A DNA stretch of 37,486 nucleotides from an uncultured Ruminococcus sp. GTDB taxonomy: Bacteria; Bacillota; Clostridia; Oscillospirales; Ruminococcaceae. Where the stretch lies: contig CADALT010000022.1 in the NCBI GenBank assembly GCA_902788785.1, positions 1-37,486 of the forward strand, in the 5' to 3' direction. The notes beneath the pieces are model-generated. The model ran no database searches. It had not been told where the DNA came from and worked only from the letters and a program-made list of their open reading frames with translations. Below, one piece after another: positions 1 to 6,343 of this stretch (its first letter is position 1; every line of letters starts with the position of its first letter). The translations under genes and the position numbers were made by a program.

Positions 1-79
1 AAAGTGCTAAAACGTCGAAATGACGGGAATATCACTGAAATCGTGGTAGACAGGAAATCTACTCAGTGAAAAAATGTTG

Positions 80-124
80 AGTGGATTTTGAGTCTGCTGC
101 GTCTGCCAATTTCGCCACAGCGGC
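80..124 (-). pseudogene. tRNA-Leu(CAA), 5' half only
   Basis: Read on the minus strand from 124, the sequence begins with an acceptor 5' strand GCCGCTG, then TG, a leucine-type D arm (GCGAAATTGGCAGACGC) and an anticodon arm with loop CTCAAAA, giving anticodon CAA. Similarity to tRNA-Leu stops in the 3' side of the anticodon stem: TCCAC is found where TCTGC is needed to pair with GCAGA. Further along there is no GTTCRANNC T loop and no CAGCGGC to close the acceptor stem. Hairpins do follow at 59-84 (ACTCA/TGAGT) and 46-62 (GTAGA/TCTAC, 7-nt loop), loosely where a variable arm and T arm would sit. A consensus promoter lies just upstream. It may be a broken gene, an intron-split gene whose 3' half lies left of position 1, or a degenerate tRNA. 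Confidence 0.6.
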
Positions 125-142
125 ATATTTTATAACTATACT

Positions 143-171
143 ATTATATCACAATTTTTCCCAAATGTCAA
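143..171 (-). promoter_or_regulatory. Consensus sigma-A promoter for the tRNA-Leu fragment
   Basis: On the minus strand TTGACA (171-166) is followed by a 17-nt spacer and TATAAT (148-143), with TGA before the -10. All twelve hexamer positions match consensus. The expected start near 136 lies about 12 nt before the first tRNA base at 124, as is usual for bacterial tRNA genes. Confidence 0.8.
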
Positions 172-240
172 GTGACGGTCGGTAAAATAATATTGCGTAA
201 ATTTTATGCATATTCACTATTAAAATCGCATAAAAAATGG

Positions 241-269
241 TTGATTTTTAAAGAGAAATATGTTAGAAT
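241..269 (+). promoter_or_regulatory. Sigma-A promoter of the CheY/CheX-like pair
   Basis: TTGATT (241-246), a 17-nt spacer and TAGAAT (264-269), with TG at 261-262 forming an extended -10. Transcription from here would give a leader of about 180 nt before the start codon at 458. Confidence 0.6.
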
Positions 270-275
270 TATTTA

Positions 276-457
276 TAGTGAACGACATTGTTATTTATAA
301 CTCGTGCGCTTTATGAAAAATGCATTATTTATTGCAGGCAGTGAATTATTGCAGTCGGGCAGCTGCCGTTTCGGACAGGTTCGGGCTGAACAACATGACC
401 TGCAAAATATGAACACCGTCTGCGCTTTGCAGTACGGTTTATAAGGAGGGTATTTCG
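276..457 (+). promoter_or_regulatory. Long, foldable 5' leader of the CheY-like gene
   Basis: About 180 nt separate the predicted start of transcription from the ATG. TTGCAGG (332-338) can pair with CCTGCAA (399-405), enclosing a GC-rich stretch with the palindrome GGCAGCTGCC. A second hairpin (ACCGT-CTGC at 415-423 with GCAG-t-ACGGT at 429-438) ends just before the Shine-Dalgarno AAGGAGGG (443-450). I compared it by memory with the c-di-GMP-I consensus and saw no match. It has no recognisable ORF. It may be a regulatory leader of unknown class. Confidence 0.35.
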
Positions 458-838
458 ATGGTAATACAGGATCTGAAGGTGTTGATCTGCGACGACTCTA
501 TGTTCGCAAGGAAGAAAATGAGCATGACCATATCTGCACTGGGCATCAGTGAGATCTTCGAGGCTGCCGACGGTGAAGAGGCTGTAGCAAAGTATAAGGA
601 GAAGCGTCCCGATGTGGTATTTATGGATATCATAATGCCTAAGATCACGGGCATCGACGCTCTGAAACAGATCATCGAATTCGATGAGAATGCAAAGATT
701 GTCATGGCTTCATCTGTGGGCACACAGGGACATCTTAAAGAGGCTCTGCGTGCAGGTGCGGCTGACTTTTTGCAGAAGCCCATTTCAGATGATGACACAA
801 AGGCTATACTTGAGAACGCTGCGAAAGGGGTGCTGTAA
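458..838 (+). CDS. CheY-like single-domain response regulator
   Basis: This 126-residue protein is a receiver domain with no output domain. The phosphorylation site is complete: acidic pair D12/D13, phospho-acceptor D57 in a VVFMDIIMP strand, S85 in the Thr/Ser position, and K107 in a QKP motif. Single-domain receivers act by protein-protein contact after phosphorylation by a histidine kinase, as CheY does at the flagellar switch. The start is set by AAGGAGGG eight bases upstream. The stop codon TAA directly abuts the ATG of the next gene, which encodes a CheX-like protein, so the two are probably translated together and act on one phosphorelay. No cognate kinase is adjacent. Whether it controls motility, type IV pili or another process cannot be told from this window. 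Confidence 0.85.
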   Translation: MVIQDLKVLICDDSMFARKKMSMTISALGISEIFEAADGEEAVAKYKEKRPDVVFMDIIMPKITGIDALKQIIEFDENAKIVMASSVGTQGHLKEALRAGAADFLQKPISDDDTKAILENAAKGVL

Positions 839-1726
839 ATGTTTGCGCAATTCTTTGGCGGATACTTGCTTAACAAGAAAATGGTGACCTCGGAGGATCT
901 GACACAGGCTTTCGAGGACAAGAAGAACACGAGGATGAGGCTGGGTGTGCTGGCGATAAACGCAGGGCTCATGACAGCCGATCAGGTCGAGCACGTAAAT
1001 ATCACGCAGCAAAGCGTTGATAAGCGTTTTGGCGATCTGGCGGTGGAGCTGGGATATGTCACCGAAGATCAGGTGGAGGCTCTTTTGGCGCAGCAGCCCA
1101 CTGAATATCTCCTGCTGGGACAAACTCTGGTGAACAACGGCGTGCTTACCAATGCGGAGTTTGAGAAAGCCATCAAGGATTACAAGGCGGACAATGAACT
1201 GACCGACAGCGACCTTGAAGGCAGTAAGAACGAGAGCCTGAGCAAGCTGGTGACGGAGTTCTACCATCTGGAAGAGGCTGCCAATGCTAGAGTGCTCACA
1301 GATTATGTGACCATGATGTTCAAGAACATCATACGTTTTATCGACGGCGATTTCACACCGCTGGAAGCTATGGTAATACGTGAGTACGATGCTGAATATT
1401 TCATACGTCAGGACATCACGGGCGCATACGATGCGATAACGTGCATAACAGCCGATAAGGACGTTTACTACGAGTTTGCAAAGCGTTTTGCGGGCGACAA
1501 TTTCGGGGATATCAGCGAGATAGTCAATGAGACCGTGGGCGAATTTCTGAACGTTACCAACGGACTTTTCGCAGTAAACGAGTCAAACGAGCTTGGCGCC
1601 GAGCTGACCATGACCCCTCAGGAGGCTATTGTTGGTCAGCACATAAGCTTTGACAAGGCTGCATACTGCATACCTGTAGTATTCGGTTTTGGCGAAGTAG
1701 ACTTCATAGTCTCAGCCGAACCCTAG
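839..1726 (+). CDS. CheX-like phosphatase domain behind four 29-residue repeats
   Basis: The 295-residue protein has two parts. Residues 1-115 hold four tandem repeats with an exact 29-residue period: glycines at 7, 36, 65 and 94, and threonines at 17, 46, 75 and 104. Each unit has the form xxGxxLxxxGxxT followed by a helix. This resembles the N-terminal MshEN/T2SSE-N motif of pilus ATPases, a known c-di-GMP-binding module. Residues about 150-295 resemble CheX/CheC phosphatases, including GEFLNVTNG, which places E235 and N238 at the E-x2-N catalytic pair that dephosphorylates CheY-P. The ATG follows the stop of the CheY-like gene with no gap, and GAAAGGGG within that gene serves as the ribosome binding site. 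The likely role is control of the neighbouring receiver's phosphorylation. The ligand role of the repeats is inference. Confidence 0.65.
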   Translation: MFAQFFGGYLLNKKMVTSEDLTQAFEDKKNTRMRLGVLAINAGLMTADQVEHVNITQQSVDKRFGDLAVELGYVTEDQVEALLAQQPTEYLLLGQTLVNNGVLTNAEFEKAIKDYKADNELTDSDLEGSKNESLSKLVTEFYHLEEAANARVLTDYVTMMFKNIIRFIDGDFTPLEAMVIREYDAEYFIRQDITGAYDAITCITADKDVYYEFAKRFAGDNFGDISEIVNETVGEFLNVTNGLFAVNESNELGAELTMTPQEAIVGQHISFDKAAYCIPVVFGFGEVDFIVSAEP

Positions 1727-1750
1727 GTCCTCGGCCGGACGGGCCTTGTC

Positions 1751-1881
1751 GTTACGTAGTTTTATTTAATAGAAAAAACAGGCACTCGGTAGCACAACAT
1801 AGTTGTAAAACACAGGTAAGTTCCCTAGCCTGTGACGCTGATTCGTTACGGCTTTTCCGTTTAACAGAAAAAACAGGCACT
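1751..1881. repeat. Pair of imperfect ~36-nt direct repeats
   Basis: Copies at 1751-1786 and 1845-1881 share GTTACG at the left end and the 16-nt block AGAAAAAACAGGCACT at the right end, with a T-rich middle that varies. They start 94 nt apart. Between them is a small hairpin CACAGG/CCTGTG (1811-1834). The rest of 1727-1999 holds only this and the two terminators below. The function is unknown. Confidence 0.6.
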
Positions 1882-1910
1882 AGTAGCGTCGGACAAATGA
1901 TAAAATCTCT

Positions 1911-1948
1911 GCGGAAGTTTCGGCAAATGTCGGCACTTCCGCTTTTTA
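1911..1948 (+). terminator. Rho-independent terminator after the CheX-like gene
   Basis: Perfect 8-bp stem GCGGAAGT (1911-1918) / ACTTCCGC (1935-1942) followed by TTTTTA. It lies 185 nt past the stop codon, so the transcript would carry the repeat pair as a long 3' region. Confidence 0.75.
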
Positions 1949-1965
1949 TATAAACGATACAGCTT

Positions 1966-1993
1966 ACGAAAAAAGCGAGGATAGTTTCCTCGC
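1966..1993 (-). terminator. Terminator of the SDR gene
   Basis: Read on the minus strand, GCGAGG (1993-1988), a 7-nt loop and CCTCGC (1980-1975) are followed by TTTTTT. It directly follows the stop codon at 2000. Confidence 0.75.
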
Positions 1994-1999
1994 CTTTTA

Positions 2000-2758
2000 T
2001 CATGTTTCTTTATTCTTTTGCAGCTGACCCGTGATGGCTAGCGCAAGCTTTCTCGGGGCGAGCTGTGCAAGTTTCGTAACAGCGCCAAGACCTTTTTCGG
2101 GCACGATTATGAGTTCTCTTGCGAACATTCCCTGAACTGCACGTTTAGCGCAGTATTCGGGTGTCAGAGACTTAGTGCCGAACTGGGCATTTGCCACGTC
2201 GTTGAACTCGGTATCAACGGGACCGGGACATAGTGCAGACACGCTCACACGGCTGGCTATCCACTGCAATTCATCATATATTGCACTTGTCAGGCTGGTG
2301 ACATACGCCTTTGTGGCATAGTAAGTTGCCATCATGGGGCCGCCGGGCATAAGACCTGCGGACGATGCCACATTAAGGATATATCCCCTGTCCTCCTCAA
2401 TAAAATCTTTGAGGAACAGCTTTGTGAGGACATGGACAGCCTTCACATTAACGTCTATCATCTGCAATTCATCTTCCAGCGGTATATCCTCAAATCTGCC
2501 TAGCTTACCGAAGCCTGCGTTGTTCACAAGCACTGTGACACGTTCGCTTTTTACGTCCTCATAAAGCTTTTTGCAGGCATCAACCGAGGAAAGGTCACTT
2601 GCGATGACCCTTGCATCGCAGAGTTCTTCCGCAAGTTCTTTCAGCCTGTCTTCACGGCGAGCCACAATGATGACCCTGAAGCCACGCCTGTCCAGTTCAC
2701 GGGCTATCTCCCTGCCGATACCCGAGCTCGCCCCTGTGATAAGTGCTGTTTTAGCCAT
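2000..2758 (-). CDS. Short-chain dehydrogenase/reductase (classical SDR)
   Basis: A 252-residue NAD(P)-dependent oxidoreductase of normal SDR length. Visible motifs are the Rossmann nucleotide-binding TGASSGIG (residues 8-15), the structural NNAG (79-82), a catalytic Ser at 132/133, and the YxxxK pair Y146/K150. The RR dipeptide after the second beta strand (VARREDR, 33-39) favours NADP(H) over NAD(H), by analogy with the family. The substrate cannot be read from sequence. The start is supported by GGAAGGAG about 8 nt upstream. It has its own extended -10 promoter and its own terminator, so it is a single-gene unit. A very similar domain plan occurs in YqjQ-type and DltE-type proteins, but nothing here decides between them. 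Confidence 0.88.
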   Translation of the reverse strand: MAKTALITGASSGIGREIARELDRRGFRVIIVARREDRLKELAEELCDARVIASDLSSVDACKKLYEDVKSERVTVLVNNAGFGKLGRFEDIPLEDELQMIDVNVKAVHVLTKLFLKDFIEEDRGYILNVASSAGLMPGGPMMATYYATKAYVTSLTSAIYDELQWIASRVSVSALCPGPVDTEFNDVANAQFGTKSLTPEYCAKRAVQGMFARELIIVPEKGLGAVTKLAQLAPRKLALAITGQLQKNKET

Positions 2759-2800
2759 AGTAACTCTCCTTCCGCAGTACCTAAAACGTTCTTTTTAGAT

Positions 2801-2809
2801 ATTATACCA
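2801..2809 (-). promoter_or_regulatory. Extended -10 promoter of the SDR gene
   Basis: On the minus strand TGGTATAAT (2809-2801) stands about 42 nt before the start codon. No good -35 hexamer is seen at 17 nt, so the TGG extension probably compensates. Confidence 0.5.
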
Positions 2810-2851
2810 TGCTGATAAGGGGATTTATACATTTTTATATTATATTTATAT

Positions 2852-2886
2852 TAAAAGAAAAAGCGGAAGCACAGCTGCACTTCCGC
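2852..2886 (-). terminator. Terminator of the biotin-enzyme operon
   Basis: On the minus strand GCGGAAG (2886-2880) pairs with CTTCCGC (2869-2863) and is followed by TTTTTCTTTT. It sits 15 nt past the stop of the last gene. Confidence 0.8.
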
Positions 2887-2900
2887 ATTATTTTCATATA

Positions 2901-4298
2901 TCAGACAGGATGTACCTTGTTCTCGGCGTCGGAATGTGCGCCGTCAACACCGTACTTCTTATCTCTTCTGTCCTTGAAGAACTTAGGAGCTACCTTCGGG
3001 AACATAGCGTAGGTCAGGATATCCTCTTCCTGCTCTGTCCACTCTGCGCACTCCTTCTTCATGGTCTCGAACTCAGGTTTCAGCAGGTCAGCAGGACGGC
3101 AGTCGATAGGCTCTTCACCCTTCAGTATCATCTTGCGGAACTCGGGATCGATGTCCACAGGAGTCTTACCGTATTCACCCCTGACAAGACCCTTGAATTC
3201 CTTGGTAACGGTCTTGTATCTTTCGCCCATGATAACGTTGAACACAGCCTGTGTGCCGACGATCTGGGAGGTAGGTGTTACCAGCGGAGGGAAGCCCGAA
3301 TCCTTACGAACCTTAGGAACTTCCTTCAGAACGTCCTCAAGCTGATCTGCCTTGCCTGCCTGCTTGAGCTGGCTGAGCAGATTTGAGAGCATTCCGCCGG
3401 GAACCTGATACAGCAGAGCGTTTGTATTTGTAGCGAGCATCGAAGGATCGAGCAGACCGCTGTCGATGTACTTCTTTCTCAGACCCATGAAGTAATCTCT
3501 TACCTCGTTGAGCTTTACAAGGTCAAGACCTGTATCGTACTCTGTGCCCTGGAAAGTAGCTACGATGGACTCTGTAGGAGCGTGGGATGTACCCAGTGCC
3601 AGAGGAGACATAGCAGTATCTACTGCATCAACGCCTGCCTCAACAGCCTTCAGGATACACATACTAGCCAGACCCGAAGTATAGTGGGTATGGAGCTGTA
3701 CGGGGATATCTACAACGGATTTGATATCTCTTACGAGAGTTTCAGCCTCGTAGGGAGTCAGCAGAGCAGCCATATCCTTGATACAGATGGAATCTGCGCC
3801 TGCTTCCTGGATGCGCTTAGCGTAATCCATATAATACTGATGGGTGAAAACTTCGCCCAGTGTATAGGAGATAGCCACCTGTGCGTGACCCTTCTCCTTA
3901 TTGGCAGCCTTGATAGCTGTCTGGAGATTTCTGATATCATTGAGGGCATCGAATATCCTGATGATGTCGATACCGTTAGCGATGGACTTCTGCACGAAAT
4001 ACTCTACCAGGTCATCAGCGTAGTGACGGTAGCCCAGCATATTCTGTCCTCTGAACAGCATCTGGAGCTTGGTGTTGGGCATCTCTTTCCTCAGTGTACG
4101 AAGTCTCTCCCAAGGGTCTTCGTTCAGGAAACGTATGCAGGAGTCGAAAGTTGCACCGCCCCAGCACTCGGCAGAATAGAAGCCTATCTTATCCATAGTC
4201 GAGAGGATGGGCTTCATATCGTCCATTGACATTCTCGTTGCCAGCAGAGACTGGTGAGCGTCACGGAGAACGGTCTCCGTAATTTTAAGCTTAGCCAT
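2901..4298 (-). CDS. Pyruvate/oxaloacetate carboxyltransferase subunit (5S / OadA / PycB-type)
   Basis: This 465-residue enzyme moves a carboxyl group between oxaloacetate/pyruvate and biotin. It begins with the DRE-TIM-barrel signature ETVLRDAHQS (metal ligand D13), has the IKDMAALLTP segment whose K174 is the expected carbamylated lysine, and the metal-binding HTH at 203-205. The C-terminal half is the conserved PycB/OadA helical region, ending without a biotin domain, because biotin is carried by the separate 123-residue protein encoded just upstream. AAGGATTG gives a good ribosome binding site. Operon order is carboxyltransferase, biotin carrier, this gene. It could be the 5S part of a transcarboxylase or the alpha subunit of an oxaloacetate decarboxylase. 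The absence of an OadB gene nearby favours the former. Confidence 0.88.
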   Translation of the reverse strand: MAKLKITETVLRDAHQSLLATRMSMDDMKPILSTMDKIGFYSAECWGGATFDSCIRFLNEDPWERLRTLRKEMPNTKLQMLFRGQNMLGYRHYADDLVEYFVQKSIANGIDIIRIFDALNDIRNLQTAIKAANKEKGHAQVAISYTLGEVFTHQYYMDYAKRIQEAGADSICIKDMAALLTPYEAETLVRDIKSVVDIPVQLHTHYTSGLASMCILKAVEAGVDAVDTAMSPLALGTSHAPTESIVATFQGTEYDTGLDLVKLNEVRDYFMGLRKKYIDSGLLDPSMLATNTNALLYQVPGGMLSNLLSQLKQAGKADQLEDVLKEVPKVRKDSGFPPLVTPTSQIVGTQAVFNVIMGERYKTVTKEFKGLVRGEYGKTPVDIDPEFRKMILKGEEPIDCRPADLLKPEFETMKKECAEWTEQEEDILTYAMFPKVAPKFFKDRRDKKYGVDGAHSDAENKVHPV

Positions 4299-4337
4299 TT
4301 ATATTCAATCCTTTCACACTTGTTTGATAAGCGTATC

Positions 4338-4709
4338 TTAGCCGATAACAGCCAGAACTGCGCCTGTATCCACCTGAGAACCCTTGGTGGTATTGATGCT
4401 GAGAACCTTACCTGCAACGGGTGCATTGATATCGTTCTCCATCTTCATAGCTTCCAGCACAGCGATAGCCTGGCCTTCGGAAACTGTATCGCCTACAGCT
4501 ACCTTGATGTCCAGTACAGTGCCGGGCATAGGAGCAGTTACCTTTGTGCCCTCAGCTACAGGAGCGGGAGCAGCAGCAGGTGCGGGTGCAGCAGCAGGTG
4601 CAGCAGCCACGGGAGCAGCAGCTACAGGTGCCATAGCAGCGTCGCCGCCTATTTCTTCAACAGCAACATCATAAGCCTTACCGTTAACAGTGATATTATA
4701 TCTTTTCAT
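4338..4709 (-). CDS. Biotin carboxyl carrier protein (1.3S / GcdC-type)
   Basis: A 123-residue carrier. Residues 1-22 form a short N-terminal strand segment, residues 25-53 are an Ala/Pro-rich flexible linker, and residues 54-123 are a biotinyl domain. The biotin attachment motif EAMKMEN is at 86-92 with K89 as the modified lysine, and the APMPGTV motif is at 59-65. Size and plan match the 1.3S subunit of transcarboxylase and the GcdC/MmdC carriers. Biotin ligase would act on it in the cytoplasm. It lies between the two carboxyltransferase genes with gaps of 39 and 27 nt. AAGGACGG is the likely ribosome binding site. Confidence 0.93.
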   Translation of the reverse strand: MKRYNITVNGKAYDVAVEEIGGDAAMAPVAAAPVAAAPAAAPAPAAAPAPVAEGTKVTAPMPGTVLDIKVAVGDTVSEGQAIAVLEAMKMENDINAPVAGKVLSINTTKGSQVDTGAVLAVIG

Positions 4710-4736
4710 AATTATACCGTCCTTTTCAATAATAAA

Positions 4737-6119
4737 TTACAGCTGGATATTGCTGTGTTTCTTTGGCAGTCTGGAAATCCTCTTTCCTGACATCATAGCC
4801 AGTGCATCAACTACAGCGTTTCTGAGCTGGGAAGCCTCAACGATACCGTCTACAAGACCATTTGCAGCAGCATTTACAGCGCTTGCCTCGTTCTTTGCAT
4901 ATTCAGCAGCCAGAGCATTTCTTGCAGCAGTCAGATCCTCTGCGCCTGCCAGCTTTTCATGCTCCATGAACTCAACAGCAGTAACAGGGTCAAGTGCGGA
5001 GATAACAGCCTCGGGCATAGCGTAAGCCACATCAGCGTTAGCGCCCTTGCCTGCCAGTGCTATGTAAGCCGAGCCGTAAGCCTTGCCTGTAACAACAGCA
5101 ACCTTAGCGGTAGTAGCCTCGGCATAAGCGTGAGCCAGCTTGCTCATGCTCTTTACAGCGCCTGCAGCCTCGGTCTCATCATTGCCTGCGAAACCTTCTG
5201 TATCAACGAAAGTCACAACAGGTACTGCGAATGCATCGCAGGTCCTTACGAACCTTGCCAGCTTAGCGCAGTCATCAGCGGTGAGCTTATCCTTGGTCTT
5301 ATTGGTAGCAGCCACGCCGACAGTCTCGCCGTTAACGGTAGCCAGTGCAGTATAAGCTGCACCGCCGAAGCCCTCGCTGAGCTCCAGCACGCTGCCGCCG
5401 TCGAATACAGCCTTGGTCAGGCTATCTATATCATTGCCGTTAGCGCCTGCAGGCTCTTCATACTCATATATCGGCACGGGTGAAAGGTTGTTCTGAGGGA
5501 GCTTGAGGAGTATTTCCTTAGCCTTTTCCACAGCAGCCTTATCATCAGCACAAACTGCGCAAACTGTGCCGTTTGCAGCAGCATTTTCAGCGGAACCATT
5601 GCTCTTTGCATTAGGTGCAGCGTAGAGAGATGCGCCCTCAGCCATAACGGTGAAGTCAGCAGCCTCTGCCAGCAGAGCAGCTGTACCCGAGCAAACCCCT
5701 GCAACTACAGCTATCTGAGGTACAACGCCCGAAAGGTTAGCGCTCCACAGCATCAGTTCGCCGTAAGCCCTGAGTGCAGCAGCACCATCGTTAACGTCAG
5801 CGCCGTAGGAATCATAGATACCTACCACGGGAACGCCTGTCTTTGCAGCCAGATCATAGATCTTAGCGATCTTGCGTGCGCCTGCCTCGGTCAGTGCGCC
5901 GCTCTTTACGGAAACATCCTGCGAGAATGCGTAAACAGGTTCGCCGTCGGCATAGCCGTAAGCGGTGATGACACCTGCTGTCTCGCAGCCATTGCCTGCG
6001 AATGCATCGAGCTCAGTAAATTTCCCTTCATCAAACAGATATGTCAGTCTTGTTCTCGCTGCACTTTCAGCACCGACGAGCGCTTTGAGTTCAGCCAGAG
6101 ACTTTTTTGTTTCAGACAT
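4737..6119 (-). CDS. Acyl-CoA carboxyltransferase (12S / MmdA / PccB-type)
   Basis: This 460-residue protein has the two-lobed crotonase-like fold of biotin-dependent acyl-CoA carboxyltransferases. The N lobe carries the SGVVPQIAVVAGVCSGTAALLAE-like core (near residues 130-152, quoted here only as family landmark), and the C lobe carries the FVDTEGFAGND and GKAYGSAY segments. The C-terminus KRISRLPKKHSNIQL is the typical end of the methylmalonyl-CoA/propionyl-CoA family (usual form: KKHGNIPL). It is about 50 residues shorter than usual, and is rich in Ala. It is the first gene of the operon, with GGAGG as ribosome binding site and a strong promoter at 6200-6228. With the carrier and the 5S-like subunit it could form a methylmalonyl-CoA:pyruvate transcarboxylase. 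The acyl-CoA used is not certain from sequence. Confidence 0.85.
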   Translation of the reverse strand: MSETKKSLAELKALVGAESAARTRLTYLFDEGKFTELDAFAGNGCETAGVITAYGYADGEPVYAFSQDVSVKSGALTEAGARKIAKIYDLAAKTGVPVVGIYDSYGADVNDGAAALRAYGELMLWSANLSGVVPQIAVVAGVCSGTAALLAEAADFTVMAEGASLYAAPNAKSNGSAENAAANGTVCAVCADDKAAVEKAKEILLKLPQNNLSPVPIYEYEEPAGANGNDIDSLTKAVFDGGSVLELSEGFGGAAYTALATVNGETVGVAATNKTKDKLTADDCAKLARFVRTCDAFAVPVVTFVDTEGFAGNDETEAAGAVKSMSKLAHAYAEATTAKVAVVTGKAYGSAYIALAGKGANADVAYAMPEAVISALDPVTAVEFMEHEKLAGAEDLTAARNALAAEYAKNEASAVNAAANGLVDGIVEASQLRNAVVDALAMMSGKRISRLPKKHSNIQL

Positions 6120-6199
6120 ACAGTTTCCTCCAATCGAATTATTTTGCCGGATAAAACACCAAATACATCTCGGCTTTTTACCACAATTACACGTATACC

Positions 6200-6228
6200 A
6201 TTATACCATTTTTTTATCAGATTTTCAA
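6200..6228 (-). promoter_or_regulatory. Sigma-A promoter of the biotin-enzyme operon
   Basis: On the minus strand TTGAAA (6228-6223), a 17-nt spacer and TATAAT (6205-6200), with TGG directly before the -10. The leader to the start codon at 6119 is about 75 nt. Confidence 0.8.
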
Positions 6229-6305
6229 GTGTTAATCTGTCAAAAGAACGTCATTTTACTTTTTGTTAATTTTTTATCTAATATTTCAACACATTCTTTT
6301 ACAAC

Positions 6306-6337
6306 AATGCAAAAAGCGGACATCAACTGTCCGCTTT
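6306..6337 (-). terminator. Terminator of the four-gene operon ending in the M20 peptidase
   Basis: A 9-bp perfect stem AAAGCGGAC (6313-6321) / GTCCGCTTT (6329-6337) with a 7-nt loop, followed on the minus strand by a short T run. It lies just past the peptidase stop codon at 6344. Confidence 0.8.
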
Positions 6338-6343
6338 ATTGTA

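Noticed and set aside
276-457. c-di-GMP-I riboswitch
   Set aside because: The conserved GCACAGGGCAAACC and GGGACGCAAAGCC blocks are absent.
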